Origin: Luteirhabdus salina
Lineage (GTDB): Bacteria; Bacteroidota; Bacteroidia; Flavobacteriales; Flavobacteriaceae
Reading direction: 5' to 3'
Assembly (NCBI GenBank): GCA_025384855.1
Contig: JALAHT010000005.1
Location: forward strand, 124,001-188,000
Length of the DNA: 64,000 nt
A program made the translations under genes and the position numbers. Under the pieces are notes generated by a model. The model ran no database searches, was not told the origin of the DNA, and saw only the letters and a program-made list of their open reading frames with translations. Position 1 is the first letter of the stretch. Each line of letters opens with the position of its first letter. Shown here piece by piece: positions 1 through 8,704 of this stretch.

Positions 1-1
1 G

Positions 2-331
2 AAGGTTCATGACTTCGGAACTATCGAACAAGGAACTGCTGTTGAAACAGTATTCAAGTTTACAAATACTGGAGATGCTCCTCTTATGATCGTAAACGCG
101 AAAAGTAGCTGTGGATGTACTGTACCTGAGTACACGAAAGAGCCTGTTGCTCCAGGTGAAGAAGGTGAATTGTTGGTGAAGTTCAACGGAAGTGGTAAAA
201 ACCAGGTTAGCAAAACCGTTACCATTACTACAAACACCAAGAACGGTAAGGAAACCGTAAATATTAAAGCGTTTGTAAATCCTAAGGATGGTGCCCAAGG
301 CGGTAACATGCTTCAAACAAATTCAAAATAA
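2..331 (+). CDS. DUF1573 domain protein, C-terminal part (5' end outside window)
   Basis: The reading frame is open from base 2, so the gene starts to the left of the window; an internal ATG at 86 is not the true start. The visible 109 residues carry the DUF1573 hallmarks: an H-D-F-G-T-I-E-Q-G opening, then a short Ig-like beta sandwich with S-S-C-G-C-T-V-P and a run of alternating polar/hydrophobic strands. Members are exported or periplasmic proteins of unknown function, common in Bacteroidota and resembling ASPM/SPD-2/Hydin-type folds. It is followed after 11 bases by yajC, so the two are probably co-transcribed. The function cannot be deduced further. Confidence 0.85.
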   Translation, partial: KVHDFGTIEQGTAVETVFKFTNTGDAPLMIVNAKSSCGCTVPEYTKEPVAPGEEGELLVKFNGSGKNQVSKTVTITTNTKNGKETVNIKAFVNPKDGAQGGNMLQTNSK

Positions 332-342
332 GACACTCCTAA

Positions 343-639
343 ATGGAACAGATTCAAGGCTTTTTACCTATAATTTTATTGTTTGTGGTAATGTATCTTT
401 TTCTGATACGCCCACAAATGAAACGTCAAAAACAGGAAAAAAAGTTCTCTCAGGAAATCAAGGTAGGCGATCGGGTGGTGACCAAAAGTGGTCTTCATGG
501 AAAGATTGTCCAACTTCATGACAACGACGATACGTGTATGTTGGAAACCAACGCAGGTAAAATGAAGTTCGAGCGCTCCTCGCTTTCTATGGAACTTACG
601 GAAAAACTGAACAAGCCTGTAAAATCTGAGAAGAAGTAA
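343..639 (+). CDS. yajC: Preprotein translocase accessory subunit YajC
   Basis: This 98-residue protein has the YajC layout: one N-terminal membrane helix (about residues 5-23), then the conserved L-I-R-P-Q-M-K-R-Q-K segment and a small basic soluble domain with G-D-R-V-V-T-K-S-G-L-H-G-K. YajC associates with SecDF and the SecYEG channel in the inner membrane and aids protein export. The length matches the family. It follows the DUF1573 gene by 11 bases and ends just before a strong terminator. The DUF1573-yajC pairing is common in Flavobacteria (from memory). Confidence 0.93.
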   Translation: MEQIQGFLPIILLFVVMYLFLIRPQMKRQKQEKKFSQEIKVGDRVVTKSGLHGKIVQLHDNDDTCMLETNAGKMKFERSSLSMELTEKLNKPVKSEKK

Positions 640-660
640 AGGTTGTTCCTATACAAACAA

Positions 661-690
661 AAAAGCCCGACAAATTCGTCGGGCTTTTTT
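661..690. terminator. Bidirectional intrinsic terminator
   Basis: AAAAGCCCGAC (661-671) pairs with GTCGGGCTTTT (678-688) around a 6-base loop and is followed by more T. It lies between convergent yajC and the barrel gene at 708, so it can serve both. Confidence 0.9.
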
Positions 691-707
691 ATGATAGTAT
701 TTCTAAG

Positions 708-1274
708 CTAGAAAATGCGATATCCTACCAAGATACCCCCTCTGAAAAATGCTTCTGGTGCATCGTCATCATTTATTAAATAGCGACCACCACCTAGGCT
801 TATTTCGAAAACAAAGCCGTTGTTGCTTACCCATTTTTGCCCAACGGCAAAGCCAATTCCGATATTAAACCAATCACTGGTATAGTTTTCCTCTATATAT
901 TCGCCTTCAATGGTATAATAAAAGTCATCATTGTACGTATCTCCTACTGTAGCTTGCAACAATCCCTCTGCAAAAAGACCACGCGCACCGTATTCTTTTT
1001 TATTCAAAAAGTATTGCCGGTAATATGGGGTAAATGCAAATTTTTGATTGTGATAATAATCGTCTGAAAAACCTACACTTATCGCAGCTCCAAAACCAGA
1101 ATATCGGCTAATAATGTATTCATAATTTATTTCGATATTCGGAATGGCTATGGCTTCAGTTGCATCAATTCGTACTTCGTGTTTACGACTGGAAGCATCT
1201 TGCGCCGTTTCGGAATCCTGAGCCTGGCAAAATAGCGAACCCAAAATGGAAAACGCCAAAAAGAGTTGTTTCAT
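708..1274 (-). CDS. Secreted DUF3575-like outer-membrane beta-barrel protein
   Basis: 188 residues with a clear signal peptide (residues 1-18, ending C-Q-A-Q). The rest is alternating-hydrophobicity strands rich in Tyr, Phe and Gly (E-I-N-Y-E-Y-I, F-T-P-Y-Y-R-Q-Y-F, G-L-F-A-E-G) and a C-terminal G-G-I-L-V-G-Y-R-I-F that ends on Phe, typical of small outer-membrane barrels. The pattern of strands resembles DUF3575 proteins of Bacteroidota. The substrate or role is unknown. It is a single gene that shares the terminator with yajC. It lies 79 bases downstream of pepT on the same strand and could be read through from it. Confidence 0.7.
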   Translation of the reverse strand: MKQLFLAFSILGSLFCQAQDSETAQDASSRKHEVRIDATEAIAIPNIEINYEYIISRYSGFGAAISVGFSDDYYHNQKFAFTPYYRQYFLNKKEYGARGLFAEGLLQATVGDTYNDDFYYTIEGEYIEENYTSDWFNIGIGFAVGQKWVSNNGFVFEISLGGGRYLINDDDAPEAFFRGGILVGYRIF

Positions 1275-1353
1275 GTTATATGGAGCTTTTTAAAGGTTCC
1301 AAAGAAACATCTTTTTTCAATTGGTTGTATCAAGAAAGTTCAAGTTTTGGCAA

Positions 1354-2589
1354 TTATTTTTCAGCAGTAATTTGGGCAATATTTACAATAACTTCGATTG
1401 CTTTTAGCATGCTTTCCACAGGTACGTACTCATAGCGACCGTGAAAGTTATGGCCACCCGCAAAAATGTTCGGGCACGGCAAGCCCATATAACTTAATTG
1501 CGAACCATCGGTGCCACCGCGAATCGGTTTTATGATGGGTGTAATATCAGCCTTCTTCATCGCTTCTTCAGCAATATCGACGATGTGCATAACGGGCTCA
1601 ATTTTCTCCCGCATATTGAAATATTGGTCCTTGATTTCAACCGTTATTGCCTCTTTTTCATATTGGGCATTCAATTCATCTGCCAATTCCTGCATCATTT
1701 CCTTTCTGGCTTCAAAATGATCCTTATCATGATCGCGAATGATATATTGAAGCTTCGTTCCGTCCACTTCCCCTTCAATACTATATAAATGGAAAAAACC
1801 TTCCCGACCTTCCGTGTGTTCAGGTGTTTCCAATCGCGGCAACGAATTAATAAAGTCGGTGGCCATATACATGCTATTCACCATCTTTCCCTTGGCATAG
1901 CCCGGATGCACTATTTTTCCCTTTACCTTCACTACCGCACCCGCAGCGTTAAAGTTCTCGTATTCCAATTCACCAATCTGGCTTCCGTCCATAGTATACG
2001 CCCATTCGGCACCGAATTTCGCAACGTCAAACTTATGCGCGCCACGGCCTATTTCTTCATCGGGCGTAAAGCCAACGCGAATCTTTCCATGCTTTATTTC
2101 GGGATGCTTCACCAAATATTCCATGGCGGAAATAATCTCGGCTATACCGGCTTTATCGTCTGCGCCCAACAAGGTGGTTCCGTCGGTTGTGATGAGCGTT
2201 TGCCCTTTATATTGCAACATTTCATCAAAATCCTTCGGCGACAACACGATATTTTCGGCTTCATTCAAAACAATATCGCCACCGTCATAGTTTTCGATAA
2301 TTTGTGGATTCACATTCTTCCCCGTAAAATCTGGCGTGGTATCGAAGTGCGATACAAAACCAATTACAGGAACTTCCTCATCGATATTCGAGGGAAGCGT
2401 CGCCATGATATATGCATTTTCATCTATGGTAACATCCTCCAAGCCTATTTCTTTTAGTTCCGCTACCAATTGATGGGCCAAATCCCATTGCTTTTCGGTA
2501 CTCGGCGTGCTATCGCTTTCGGGATCGCTCTCGGTATCTACTTTTACATAACGGGTAAAGCGATCTATAAGGTGTTGTTTGTCTATCAT
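1354..2589 (-). CDS. pepT: Peptidase T (tripeptide aminopeptidase)
   Basis: 411 residues, the normal length for PepT, a cytoplasmic di-zinc M20B peptidase that removes the N-terminal residue of tripeptides. Metal and catalytic motifs are in order: S-H-F-D-T-T-P (His81, Asp83), G-A-D-D-K-A-G (Asp144 or Asp145), T-P-D-E-E-I-G (Glu178/Glu179), T-M-D-G-S-Q-I-G, the substrate-binding I-R-G-G-T-D-G-S, and the last metal His in G-G-H-N-F-H-G. No motif is damaged. It is transcribed divergently from pyrD with 88 bases between starts. Confidence 0.95.
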   Translation of the reverse strand: MIDKQHLIDRFTRYVKVDTESDPESDSTPSTEKQWDLAHQLVAELKEIGLEDVTIDENAYIMATLPSNIDEEVPVIGFVSHFDTTPDFTGKNVNPQIIENYDGGDIVLNEAENIVLSPKDFDEMLQYKGQTLITTDGTTLLGADDKAGIAEIISAMEYLVKHPEIKHGKIRVGFTPDEEIGRGAHKFDVAKFGAEWAYTMDGSQIGELEYENFNAAGAVVKVKGKIVHPGYAKGKMVNSMYMATDFINSLPRLETPEHTEGREGFFHLYSIEGEVDGTKLQYIIRDHDKDHFEARKEMMQELADELNAQYEKEAITVEIKDQYFNMREKIEPVMHIVDIAEEAMKKADITPIIKPIRGGTDGSQLSYMGLPCPNIFAGGHNFHGRYEYVPVESMLKAIEVIVNIAQITAEK

Positions 2590-2650
2590 ATATCTTAGTT
2601 TGTACTACAAAATAACTAATAATCGAAAGAACTATGTAGCGCATTAATAC

Positions 2651-2658
2651 TATTTTTG
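2651..2658 (+). promoter_or_regulatory. -7 promoter element for pyrD
   Basis: TATTTTTG matches the Bacteroidota -7 consensus TAnnTTTG and sits 19 bases before the pyrD ATG. No good TTG at the expected -33 distance was seen. Confidence 0.55.
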
Positions 2659-2677
2659 CAGCAGATTTTTATTTCGC

Positions 2678-3697
2678 ATGTACAAGCAACTTATCAGACC
2701 GTTTCTATTCAACTTCGACCCAGAAAAAGTGCATTATTTCACCTTTTCCTTGATACGTTTTGCCCATTCGTTGGGACTTGGAGGTTTCTTCAGAAGTAAA
2801 TTTCAGGTGAAGGATAAGCGTCTAGAGCGGGAGGTGTTCGGTCTTACCTTTCCAAATCCTGTTGGATTGGCAGCGGGCTTCGATAAGGATGCAAAACTTT
2901 ATAAGGAGCTTTCAAATTTTGGTTTTGGCTTTATTGAAATAGGAACCGTTACTCCAAAACCACAATCGGGAAATCCTAAAAAACGCCTTTTTCGTCTTCC
3001 AAAGGACAAGGCCATCATAAACAGAATGGGTTTCAATAATGAAGGCGTTGAGGCAGCGGTAGCACGTTTGAGAGATAACAAAAATGTGCTAATAGGTGGA
3101 AATATTGGAAAGAACAAGGTGACTCCAAATGAAGAGGCGGTAAACGATTATATAATTTGCTTTGAGGCACTTTTCGACTATGTCGATTATTTTGTGGTGA
3201 ATGTAAGTTCACCCAATACGCCAAATCTCCGGGCACTTCAGGATAAGGAACCGTTAACCAAACTACTTCAAACTCTAAAAAAGAAAAATAGCGAAAAACC
3301 GTCACCAAAACCTATTCTATTGAAAATTGCACCCGACCTTACCGAAGGTCAGTTGCGTGACATTATCGCAATCGTCGCGGATACCAAAATTGATGGCGTT
3401 ATTGCTACGAATACGACCATTTCACGGGAAGGTTTACAATCGGAACACAAAGGTGAAACCGGCGGTTTAAGTGGAAAGCCCCTAACCAACCGTTCAACGG
3501 AAGTTATTCGTTTTCTTCATACCGAAAGCAAGGGCGTCTTTCCAATTATTGGGGTAGGAGGTATCCATAGTGCGAACGATGCGCTTGAAAAATTGAAAGT
3601 AGGAGCAAGTCTTGTACAATTATATACAGGCTTTATTTATGAAGGCCCTGCCTTGGTGCGCGACATCAATAGAGCAATCCTAAAAAAAGAAGCTTAG
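2678..3697 (+). CDS. pyrD: Dihydroorotate dehydrogenase (quinone), class 2
   Basis: 339 residues. The N-terminal extension (residues 1-45, helical, starting [11 protein letters not shown]) is the membrane-attachment domain that separates class 2 from cytosolic class 1 enzymes. FMN-barrel motifs follow: [28 protein letters not shown], the catalytic-serine motif N-V-S-S-P-N-T-P (Ser177/178), I-A-T-N-T-T and G-V-G-G-I. It oxidises dihydroorotate to orotate with a quinone acceptor in pyrimidine synthesis. The LysE-type gene begins on the next base after the stop. Confidence 0.96.
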   Translation: MYKQLIRPFLFNFDPEKVHYFTFSLIRFAHSLGLGGFFRSKFQVKDKRLEREVFGLTFPNPVGLAAGFDKDAKLYKELSNFGFGFIEIGTVTPKPQSGNPKKRLFRLPKDKAIINRMGFNNEGVEAAVARLRDNKNVLIGGNIGKNKVTPNEEAVNDYIICFEALFDYVDYFVVNVSSPNTPNLRALQDKEPLTKLLQTLKKKNSEKPSPKPILLKIAPDLTEGQLRDIIAIVADTKIDGVIATNTTISREGLQSEHKGETGGLSGKPLTNRSTEVIRFLHTESKGVFPIIGVGGIHSANDALEKLKVGASLVQLYTGFIYEGPALVRDINRAILKKEA

Positions 3698-4324
3698 ATG
3701 TGGGAGAATCTACTGTCCTTTTCTCTTGCAACCTTAGTTTTGGCTATTTCGCCAGGTCCCGATAATATTTATGTATTAACACAATCGCTTACCACTGGGG
3801 TAAAAAGCGGAATAGCTACCACCGCAGGGCTTATTAGCGGCTGTATTGTTCATACGACGCTTTTGGCGTTTGGAATTTCCGCCATAATAACTGCCTCACC
3901 TAATATTTTTTATGGTATAAAGGTATTCGGAGCCATTTACTTAATGTATTTAGCATATCGTGTTTTTCGGTCTGATGCTAGTATTTCTATTACTGAAAAA
4001 AGGGAGACCACCCAAACATCGGTTTCGTATGCGAGGCTTTTTCGGATTGGGGTAACCATGAATCTAGTCAACCCCAAGGTCATGCTTTTCTTTTTAGCCT
4101 TTTTTCCTGCTTTTCTTTGGAATAAAGAGGGCGACATGGTACTTCAATTCTATGTGTTGGGACTTACATTTATGGCGGTGTCGTTTTTTGTTTTTGGTGG
4201 AATTGCGTTGCTAGCTGGTTATATTTCGAGTTTTTTGAAGCGAAGTAAATCGGTTGGTGTTTTTTTGAAGTGGCTTCAGATTATTGTCTTCGTAGGAATT
4301 GCCATATATATTTTAGTTCCATAA
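3698..4324 (+). CDS. LysE/RhtB-family amino-acid exporter
   Basis: 208 residues with about six hydrophobic helices and the family signature near the N-terminus, I-S-P-G-P-D-N-I-Y-V-L, then a second conserved loop M-N-L-V-N-P-K-V-M-L-F-F. These inner-membrane carriers export amino acids such as lysine, homoserine or threonine; the substrate cannot be told from sequence. Its ATG directly abuts the pyrD stop codon, so the two are translated from one message. Confidence 0.9.
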   Translation: MWENLLSFSLATLVLAISPGPDNIYVLTQSLTTGVKSGIATTAGLISGCIVHTTLLAFGISAIITASPNIFYGIKVFGAIYLMYLAYRVFRSDASISITEKRETTQTSVSYARLFRIGVTMNLVNPKVMLFFLAFFPAFLWNKEGDMVLQFYVLGLTFMAVSFFVFGGIALLAGYISSFLKRSKSVGVFLKWLQIIVFVGIAIYILVP

Positions 4325-4388
4325 ATGAAGCCTATAGCACATCCTAAAATAGGTATTTAAACCCCCTAGCGAAATCATTCGATTCCGT

Positions 4389-4396
4389 TATCTTTG
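4389..4396 (+). promoter_or_regulatory. -7 promoter element, HMG-CoA lyase gene
   Basis: TATCTTTG matches TAnnTTTG and ends only 5 bases before the ATG at 4402. Transcription would start at or within a few bases of the start codon, so the message may be leaderless. Confidence 0.6.
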
Positions 4397-4401
4397 GCGA
4401 C

Positions 4402-5265
4402 ATGGAAGAGGTGAAACTTATCGAATGTCCGCGCGATGCCATGCAAGGCATTCGTACCTGGATTCCCACGGAGGATAAAGTCAAGTATCTACAATCGCTA
4501 TTGCGATGTGGTTTCGACACTCTGGATTTTGGAAGTTTCGTTTCACCTAAGGCCATTCCGCAAATGAAGGATACGGCAGCGGTATTGGGAAAGTTGGATC
4601 TTTCAAAAACTAGAAGTAAGCTTTTGGCGATTGTAGCCAATGTTCGGGGGGCTCAAGATGCGTGTCAGTATGACGAGATTACATACTTAGGCTATCCTTT
4701 TTCAATTTCTGAGAACTTTCAAATGCGGAATACGCATAAAACGATAGATGAGTCCATTGTGGTTTTGCAAGAAATTCTTAATTTGGCGAATGCCAATGGA
4801 AAACAGGTAGTTGCCTATCTTTCGATGGGCTTCGGAAATCCCTACGGCGATCCATGGAATGTGGATATCGTTGGCGAGTGGACCGAAAAATTATCGGACA
4901 TGGGCGTTACCATCTTATCGCTAAGCGACACGGTGGGAACCTCGACTCCTGATATCATCGATTACTTGTTTTCAAACCTTATTCCCCGCTATCCCCACAT
5001 TGAATTTGGCGCTCATTTACATACCACGCCCATGAAATGGCATGAAAAAGTATCTGCAGCCTATAAAGCAGGTTGTCGACGATTTGATGGTGCAATACAA
5101 GGGTTTGGTGGCTGCCCCATGGCCAAGGATGAACTTACTGGCAATATGCCTACCGAAAAAATGCTCAGCTTTTTTACGGCTGAAAAGGTTACGACCAATA
5201 TAAATACAATGGCGTTTGAAAGCGCCCATAACGAAGCAACTAAATTATTTGGCAAATATCAGTAA
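4402..5265 (+). CDS. Hydroxymethylglutaryl-CoA lyase
   Basis: 287 residues, HMGL-like TIM barrel. It splits HMG-CoA into acetyl-CoA and acetoacetate, the last step of leucine breakdown. Visible motifs are the N-terminal metal/catalytic I-E-C-P-R-D-A-M-Q-G (Arg11, Asp12), F-G-S-F-V-S-P-K-A-I-P-Q-M, S-L-S-D-T-V-G, the metal-binding G-A-H-L-H-T-T, and the active-site loop G-G-C-P-M-A-K-D-E-L-T-G-N with Cys238. All key residues are present. The start is supported because family members begin just before I-E-C-P-R-D. The next gene starts 2 bases after the stop. Homocitrate-synthase-type relatives are excluded by the G-G-C-P loop. Confidence 0.93.
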   Translation: MEEVKLIECPRDAMQGIRTWIPTEDKVKYLQSLLRCGFDTLDFGSFVSPKAIPQMKDTAAVLGKLDLSKTRSKLLAIVANVRGAQDACQYDEITYLGYPFSISENFQMRNTHKTIDESIVVLQEILNLANANGKQVVAYLSMGFGNPYGDPWNVDIVGEWTEKLSDMGVTILSLSDTVGTSTPDIIDYLFSNLIPRYPHIEFGAHLHTTPMKWHEKVSAAYKAGCRRFDGAIQGFGGCPMAKDELTGNMPTEKMLSFFTAEKVTTNINTMAFESAHNEATKLFGKYQ

Positions 5266-5266
5266 T

Positions 5267-6817
5267 ATGAAGCGGATTTCATCCTTTTTCGCCTTATTCG
5301 CACTCCTCCTCCTTACCGTTCAATGTACCCTGTTGGAACCACCAGCAGAAGAGCCTTATTATGGCAATGGTATCATGACGGTAAAGTTTATTCAGATCAA
5401 TGATGTCTATGAAATAGCACCCTTGGGTGGTGGTAAATATGGGGGCATGGCACGGGTTGCTTATGTGGTGGATTCCATTCGCGATCGCTATCCAAATACC
5501 TATCTCTTTATGGCAGGAGATTTTCTGAATCCATCCTTGTTAGGATCTATGAAACTGGATGGCGAAGCCATTAAAGGGAAGCAAATGGTAGAAGTGATGA
5601 ATGCGATGGATTTCGATTTGGTCACTTTCGGAAATCATGAATTCGACTTATCGGAAGAGGAACTACAACAACGATTAAATGAATCTACCTTTCCTTGGAT
5701 ATCTTCCAATGTTCGTCACGTTGTAGGCGATGAGGTGAAGCCTTTTGAAACGAAGCTTTCGTACGGAACAGAACCTATTTCAGATTATAAAATATTGTCG
5801 GCAAAAGATGAACTTGGAAACGAAATTAGACTTGGGTTTTTTGCACTTACCTTAAATGATAATCAAAAGGAATATGTCGATTACGGAATTGTTTATAAGG
5901 AAGCACAGCGCGTTTATGATATTTTACAACCCCAAACCGATTTTATAATTGGCCTTACCCATTTGTCCATAGACCAAGATAGGAGGGTGGCACAGGTGTT
6001 GCCGGATGTTCCGTTAATAATGGGTGGACACGAACATTATAGCATGCTTGAACGTGAAAATAATACTGTTATTGCAAAGGCAGATGCCAACGCCAAGTCA
6101 CTTTACATACACTCCCTAAATTATAACCTTCGAACACAGGTTTTGCATGTAAATTCCAAGATTATGTATTTGGATGAAAAGGTACCGTTGGAACCGAGCG
6201 TGACAAGAATTGTAAATCGTTGGAATACGGTCTTGGAAACCAAAATGAATGAAATCGGAGCAAATCCCGATGAGGTTATTTTTACGCCACCAACGCCGTT
6301 GGATGGCACCGATAATGCCAATAGAAGTATACAGACTAATTTGGGCGGAATTATTACCGCATCCATGTCGTATGCTTGGGATTACGATGTGGATGCCGCA
6401 ATTGTGAATGGAGGATCTTTTCGTGTAGACGATATGTTGCAGGGGCCGTTGACTCCGACTGATGTGTATCGGGTACTGCCGTTCGGGGGCGATATTAAGA
6501 AAGTAGCTATCAGGGGTGAACTTTTGAAACGCGTGCTCGACTATGGCAAAAGTCAGAGAGGAAATGGAGCCTATTTACAGCGACATAATATCGGACAGGA
6601 TGAAACGGGTGCGTGGACCATCTCTGGTAAACGCATTAGCGATCGAAGAACCTATCAAATTGCGATGAGCGACTTTTTGCTGAAGGGATACGATATACCG
6701 TTCCTTACCAATACAGCCAATGGAGTCAGAAACGTTACAGATCCAAAAGAAGAAAGTGAAGCTAGCGACATTCGGAAAGCCGTTATTTCCTATTTAAGAT
6801 TATTGTCAAAGGAATAA
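5267..6817 (+). CDS. 5'-nucleotidase/metallophosphatase lipoprotein
   Basis: Taken from ATG 5267, giving 516 residues; a TTG-started extension to 5216 would overlap HMG-CoA lyase and precede the signal peptide, so it is rejected. A lipoprotein-type signal ends L-T-V-Q-C. The N-terminal calcineurin-like domain has its metal motifs: Q-I-N-D-V-Y-E, A-G-D-F, G-N-H-E-F-D and G-G-H-E-H-Y. A C-terminal 5'-nucleotidase domain follows, with V-N-G-G-S-F-R-V-D-D and V-L-P-F-G-G. UshA-type enzymes hydrolyse nucleotides and related phosphoesters outside the inner membrane. The usual first metal motif H-T-N-D-x-H is here Q-I-N-D-V-Y, a departure from UshA. It sits 2 bases after HMG-CoA lyase, but no metabolic link is evident. 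Confidence 0.88.
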   Translation: MKRISSFFALFALLLLTVQCTLLEPPAEEPYYGNGIMTVKFIQINDVYEIAPLGGGKYGGMARVAYVVDSIRDRYPNTYLFMAGDFLNPSLLGSMKLDGEAIKGKQMVEVMNAMDFDLVTFGNHEFDLSEEELQQRLNESTFPWISSNVRHVVGDEVKPFETKLSYGTEPISDYKILSAKDELGNEIRLGFFALTLNDNQKEYVDYGIVYKEAQRVYDILQPQTDFIIGLTHLSIDQDRRVAQVLPDVPLIMGGHEHYSMLERENNTVIAKADANAKSLYIHSLNYNLRTQVLHVNSKIMYLDEKVPLEPSVTRIVNRWNTVLETKMNEIGANPDEVIFTPPTPLDGTDNANRSIQTNLGGIITASMSYAWDYDVDAAIVNGGSFRVDDMLQGPLTPTDVYRVLPFGGDIKKVAIRGELLKRVLDYGKSQRGNGAYLQRHNIGQDETGAWTISGKRISDRRTYQIAMSDFLLKGYDIPFLTNTANGVRNVTDPKEESEASDIRKAVISYLRLLSKE

Positions 6818-6845
6818 ATCACCATCGTAGTTTTCTGAAATACCC

Positions 6846-6853
6846 TATTTTTG
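6846..6853 (+). promoter_or_regulatory. -7 promoter element, haem-binding protein gene
   Basis: TATTTTTG (TAnnTTTG class) lies 22 bases before the ATG at 6876. A matching -33 TTG was not evident. Confidence 0.5.
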
Positions 6854-6875
6854 CTCAACCTTATTTTTCCGCCCT

Positions 6876-7349
6876 ATGAAGTTTATAAAAATTGTCCTAG
6901 TTATTTTACTTATCGCTTTAGTGGTCATTCAGTTCATACGACCTGATAAAAATGTTAGTTCTTATGAAAGCGTTACCGCTTTTGAGACAGAGACGCAACC
7001 TTCCTCCGAAGTAGCGGGAATTCTAAAGCAGAATTGCTATGATTGCCATAGCGATCATACAACCTATCCTTGGTATGCTGAAATAGCACCAGTTTCGTTT
7101 TGGTTGGATGAACATATCGAACATGGAAAAGGCCATTTCAATGCATCGGCTTGGGAAGAATATTCCGTGAAGAAAAAAGACCATAAGCTAGAGGAACTGA
7201 TCGAAATGGTAGAAGAGGGTGAAATGCCATTGGATTCCTACACTTGGGTACACGGTGACCTATCAGATGCACAACAAAAATTGGTTGTACAATGGGCAAC
7301 AATGGCACGACTTCAATACAAAAGTAAACTAGAGGTTTCCGATAAATAA
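6876..7349 (+). CDS. Haem-binding domain protein (single C-x-x-C-H), membrane-anchored
   Basis: 157 residues with one N-terminal hydrophobic helix (about 3-20), then a soluble part containing one cytochrome c-type motif, C-Y-D-C-H (Cys54 to His58), followed by S-D-H-T-T-Y-P-W-Y and a downstream E-M-P-L that may supply the second haem ligand (Met). This arrangement is the Bacteroidota haem-binding domain family (PF14376 type). It is probably periplasmic, with haem attached covalently; the electron partner is unknown. It lies just upstream of the iron-type operon but has its own promoter element and a 137-base gap. Confidence 0.85.
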   Translation: MKFIKIVLVILLIALVVIQFIRPDKNVSSYESVTAFETETQPSSEVAGILKQNCYDCHSDHTTYPWYAEIAPVSFWLDEHIEHGKGHFNASAWEEYSVKKKDHKLEELIEMVEEGEMPLDSYTWVHGDLSDAQQKLVVQWATMARLQYKSKLEVSDK

Positions 7350-7388
7350 CATAGATTCAATTCGTTTAGAAACCTAACACTAACTTTA

Positions 7389-7405
7389 TTTAAATTTAAT
7401 CTAAA
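7389..7405. promoter_or_regulatory. Candidate iron-regulator operator upstream of the DUF4856 operon
   Basis: TTTAAAT-TTA-ATCTAAA is a near-perfect inverted repeat (7-base arms, one mismatch) placed 6 bases upstream of the -33 TTG. A second copy of the arm core TCTAAAT lies at 7472-7478, just before the start codon. Which regulator (Fur- or DtxR-like) binds is an inference from the iron-type genes downstream. Confidence 0.4.
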
Positions 7406-7410
7406 TTAAC

Positions 7411-7441
7411 TTGTAGAGACGAAAAGAGGTTTTTATTTTTG
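7411..7441 (+). promoter_or_regulatory. Promoter of the DUF4856-imelysin-HTTM-TonB receptor operon
   Basis: TTG (7411-7413), 20-base spacer, TATTTTTG (7434-7441): a full Bacteroidota-type promoter, 45 bases before the ATG. Confidence 0.7.
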
Positions 7442-7444
7442 CGC

Positions 7445-7471
7445 CTGAATAAATAAATTATTTGTATTCAG
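7445..7471. promoter_or_regulatory. Inverted repeat in the leader of the iron-type operon
   Basis: CTGAATA (7445-7451) and TATTCAG (7465-7471) are perfect 7-base inverted arms around 13 A/T-rich bases, located at the expected transcription start. It could be an operator or an RNA hairpin. Confidence 0.4.
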
Positions 7472-7486
7472 TCTAAATAAAAACCT

Positions 7487-8701
7487 ATGAAATACGCTTT
7501 TTTAAGTATCCTTTTCGCTTTTACATTCTTTGTCTCTTGCTCTGACGATGATAGTGGTGAAATAATCGAGGACCCGATAGAAGCTCCAATGAATTATACC
7601 TTTGAGCGCAACGGGGTTTCCACAGTTTCATTTGGTGGACAAACCACCCGAATTTTGATGGCTTCGGAAATTGTTGGTGCCTTTAACGATTTTGATGTAG
7701 CTACTGAAACCTCAGTGCTGGACATGTTCGCACATTCGGAAGGATCAGATGATTTTGAGAATACAGACCTGAATGCTTCCTCCAAAAACGTACGGAGTAA
7801 AACCGCCGCTTCTTTCGACTACTTCAACAGTAATACATCGGAGAGCGCTGCTATCAAAAATACCTTCGACACTTATGTGTCTACTCATTTTTCTGAAGTA
7901 GTACCAAACCGAAATACCTTGGCGGAAGCAGGTGTCGCCGGGCAAATTGCACAGGGATCATCGGTGCGATATGTTACCGCTGAAGGCTTAGAAATGAATC
8001 AAGTATTCGCTAAAGGCCTAATCGGTGCTTTAATGACCGACCAAATGCTGAACAATTACCTAAGTCCAGCGGTCTTGGATGAAACCGATAATCGTGAAAA
8101 CAACGATGCAGGCATTACGGAAGAAGGAAAAACATATACAACTATGGAGCATAAATGGGATGAAGCCTACGGCTACCTTTTTGGAGCTGCAGCGAATCCA
8201 GAAAATCCCTTGATCGCACTTGGTGAGGCAGATGGTTTCCTTAACAAATATCTCGATCGCGTAGATAGTGACGACGACTTTAACGGGATTGCTTCTGAGA
8301 TTTTCGAAGCCTTCAAGTTAGGACGTGCAGCAATTGTGGCAGGTAATTATGAGTTGCGCGATGTACAAGCCATGATTATAAAGCAAAAGATATCTGAAGT
8401 CATTGCAATTCGTGCCGTACACTACCTTCAAAGTGGAAAGACAGCATTACAGAATAGCGATATGGGGGCAGCCTTTCACAGTCTTTCTGAAGGATATGGC
8501 TTTGTATACAGTCTTCGATTCACCAGAAATAATGCAGATGATATGCCTTTCTTCAGTGCAAGTGAAGTAGAAAACTTCCTTACTAGTATGATGAACGATG
8601 GCGACAATGGATTGTGGGATGTAACGCCTGCAACATTAGATACAATTTCAAATGAGATAGCAGCTAAATTCGACTTTACGGTTGAAATGGCAGCAAACTA
8701 A
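7487..8701 (+). CDS. DUF4856 lipoprotein, first gene of iron-type operon
   Basis: 404 residues with a lipoprotein signal peptide (F-F-V-S-C, Cys18) followed by the acidic S-D-D-D tag common in Flavobacteria. The mature part (Y-T-F-E-R-N-G-V-S-T-V-S-F-G-G-Q near its start and a mostly helical remainder) fits DUF4856, a family of unknown biochemical function that travels with imelysin lipoproteins. It is probably at the cell surface or in the periplasm and tied to iron acquisition. The imelysin gene starts 3 bases downstream. The role is inferred from context only. Confidence 0.8.
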   Translation: MKYAFLSILFAFTFFVSCSDDDSGEIIEDPIEAPMNYTFERNGVSTVSFGGQTTRILMASEIVGAFNDFDVATETSVLDMFAHSEGSDDFENTDLNASSKNVRSKTAASFDYFNSNTSESAAIKNTFDTYVSTHFSEVVPNRNTLAEAGVAGQIAQGSSVRYVTAEGLEMNQVFAKGLIGALMTDQMLNNYLSPAVLDETDNRENNDAGITEEGKTYTTMEHKWDEAYGYLFGAAANPENPLIALGEADGFLNKYLDRVDSDDDFNGIASEIFEAFKLGRAAIVAGNYELRDVQAMIIKQKISEVIAIRAVHYLQSGKTALQNSDMGAAFHSLSEGYGFVYSLRFTRNNADDMPFFSASEVENFLTSMMNDGDNGLWDVTPATLDTISNEIAAKFDFTVEMAAN

Positions 8702-8704
8702 AAA

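Noticed and set aside
1789..2457. 222-codon open frame on the plus strand
   Set aside because: Antisense to pepT, low-complexity translation with many Phe/Ile/His and no family resemblance; shadow of a real gene.
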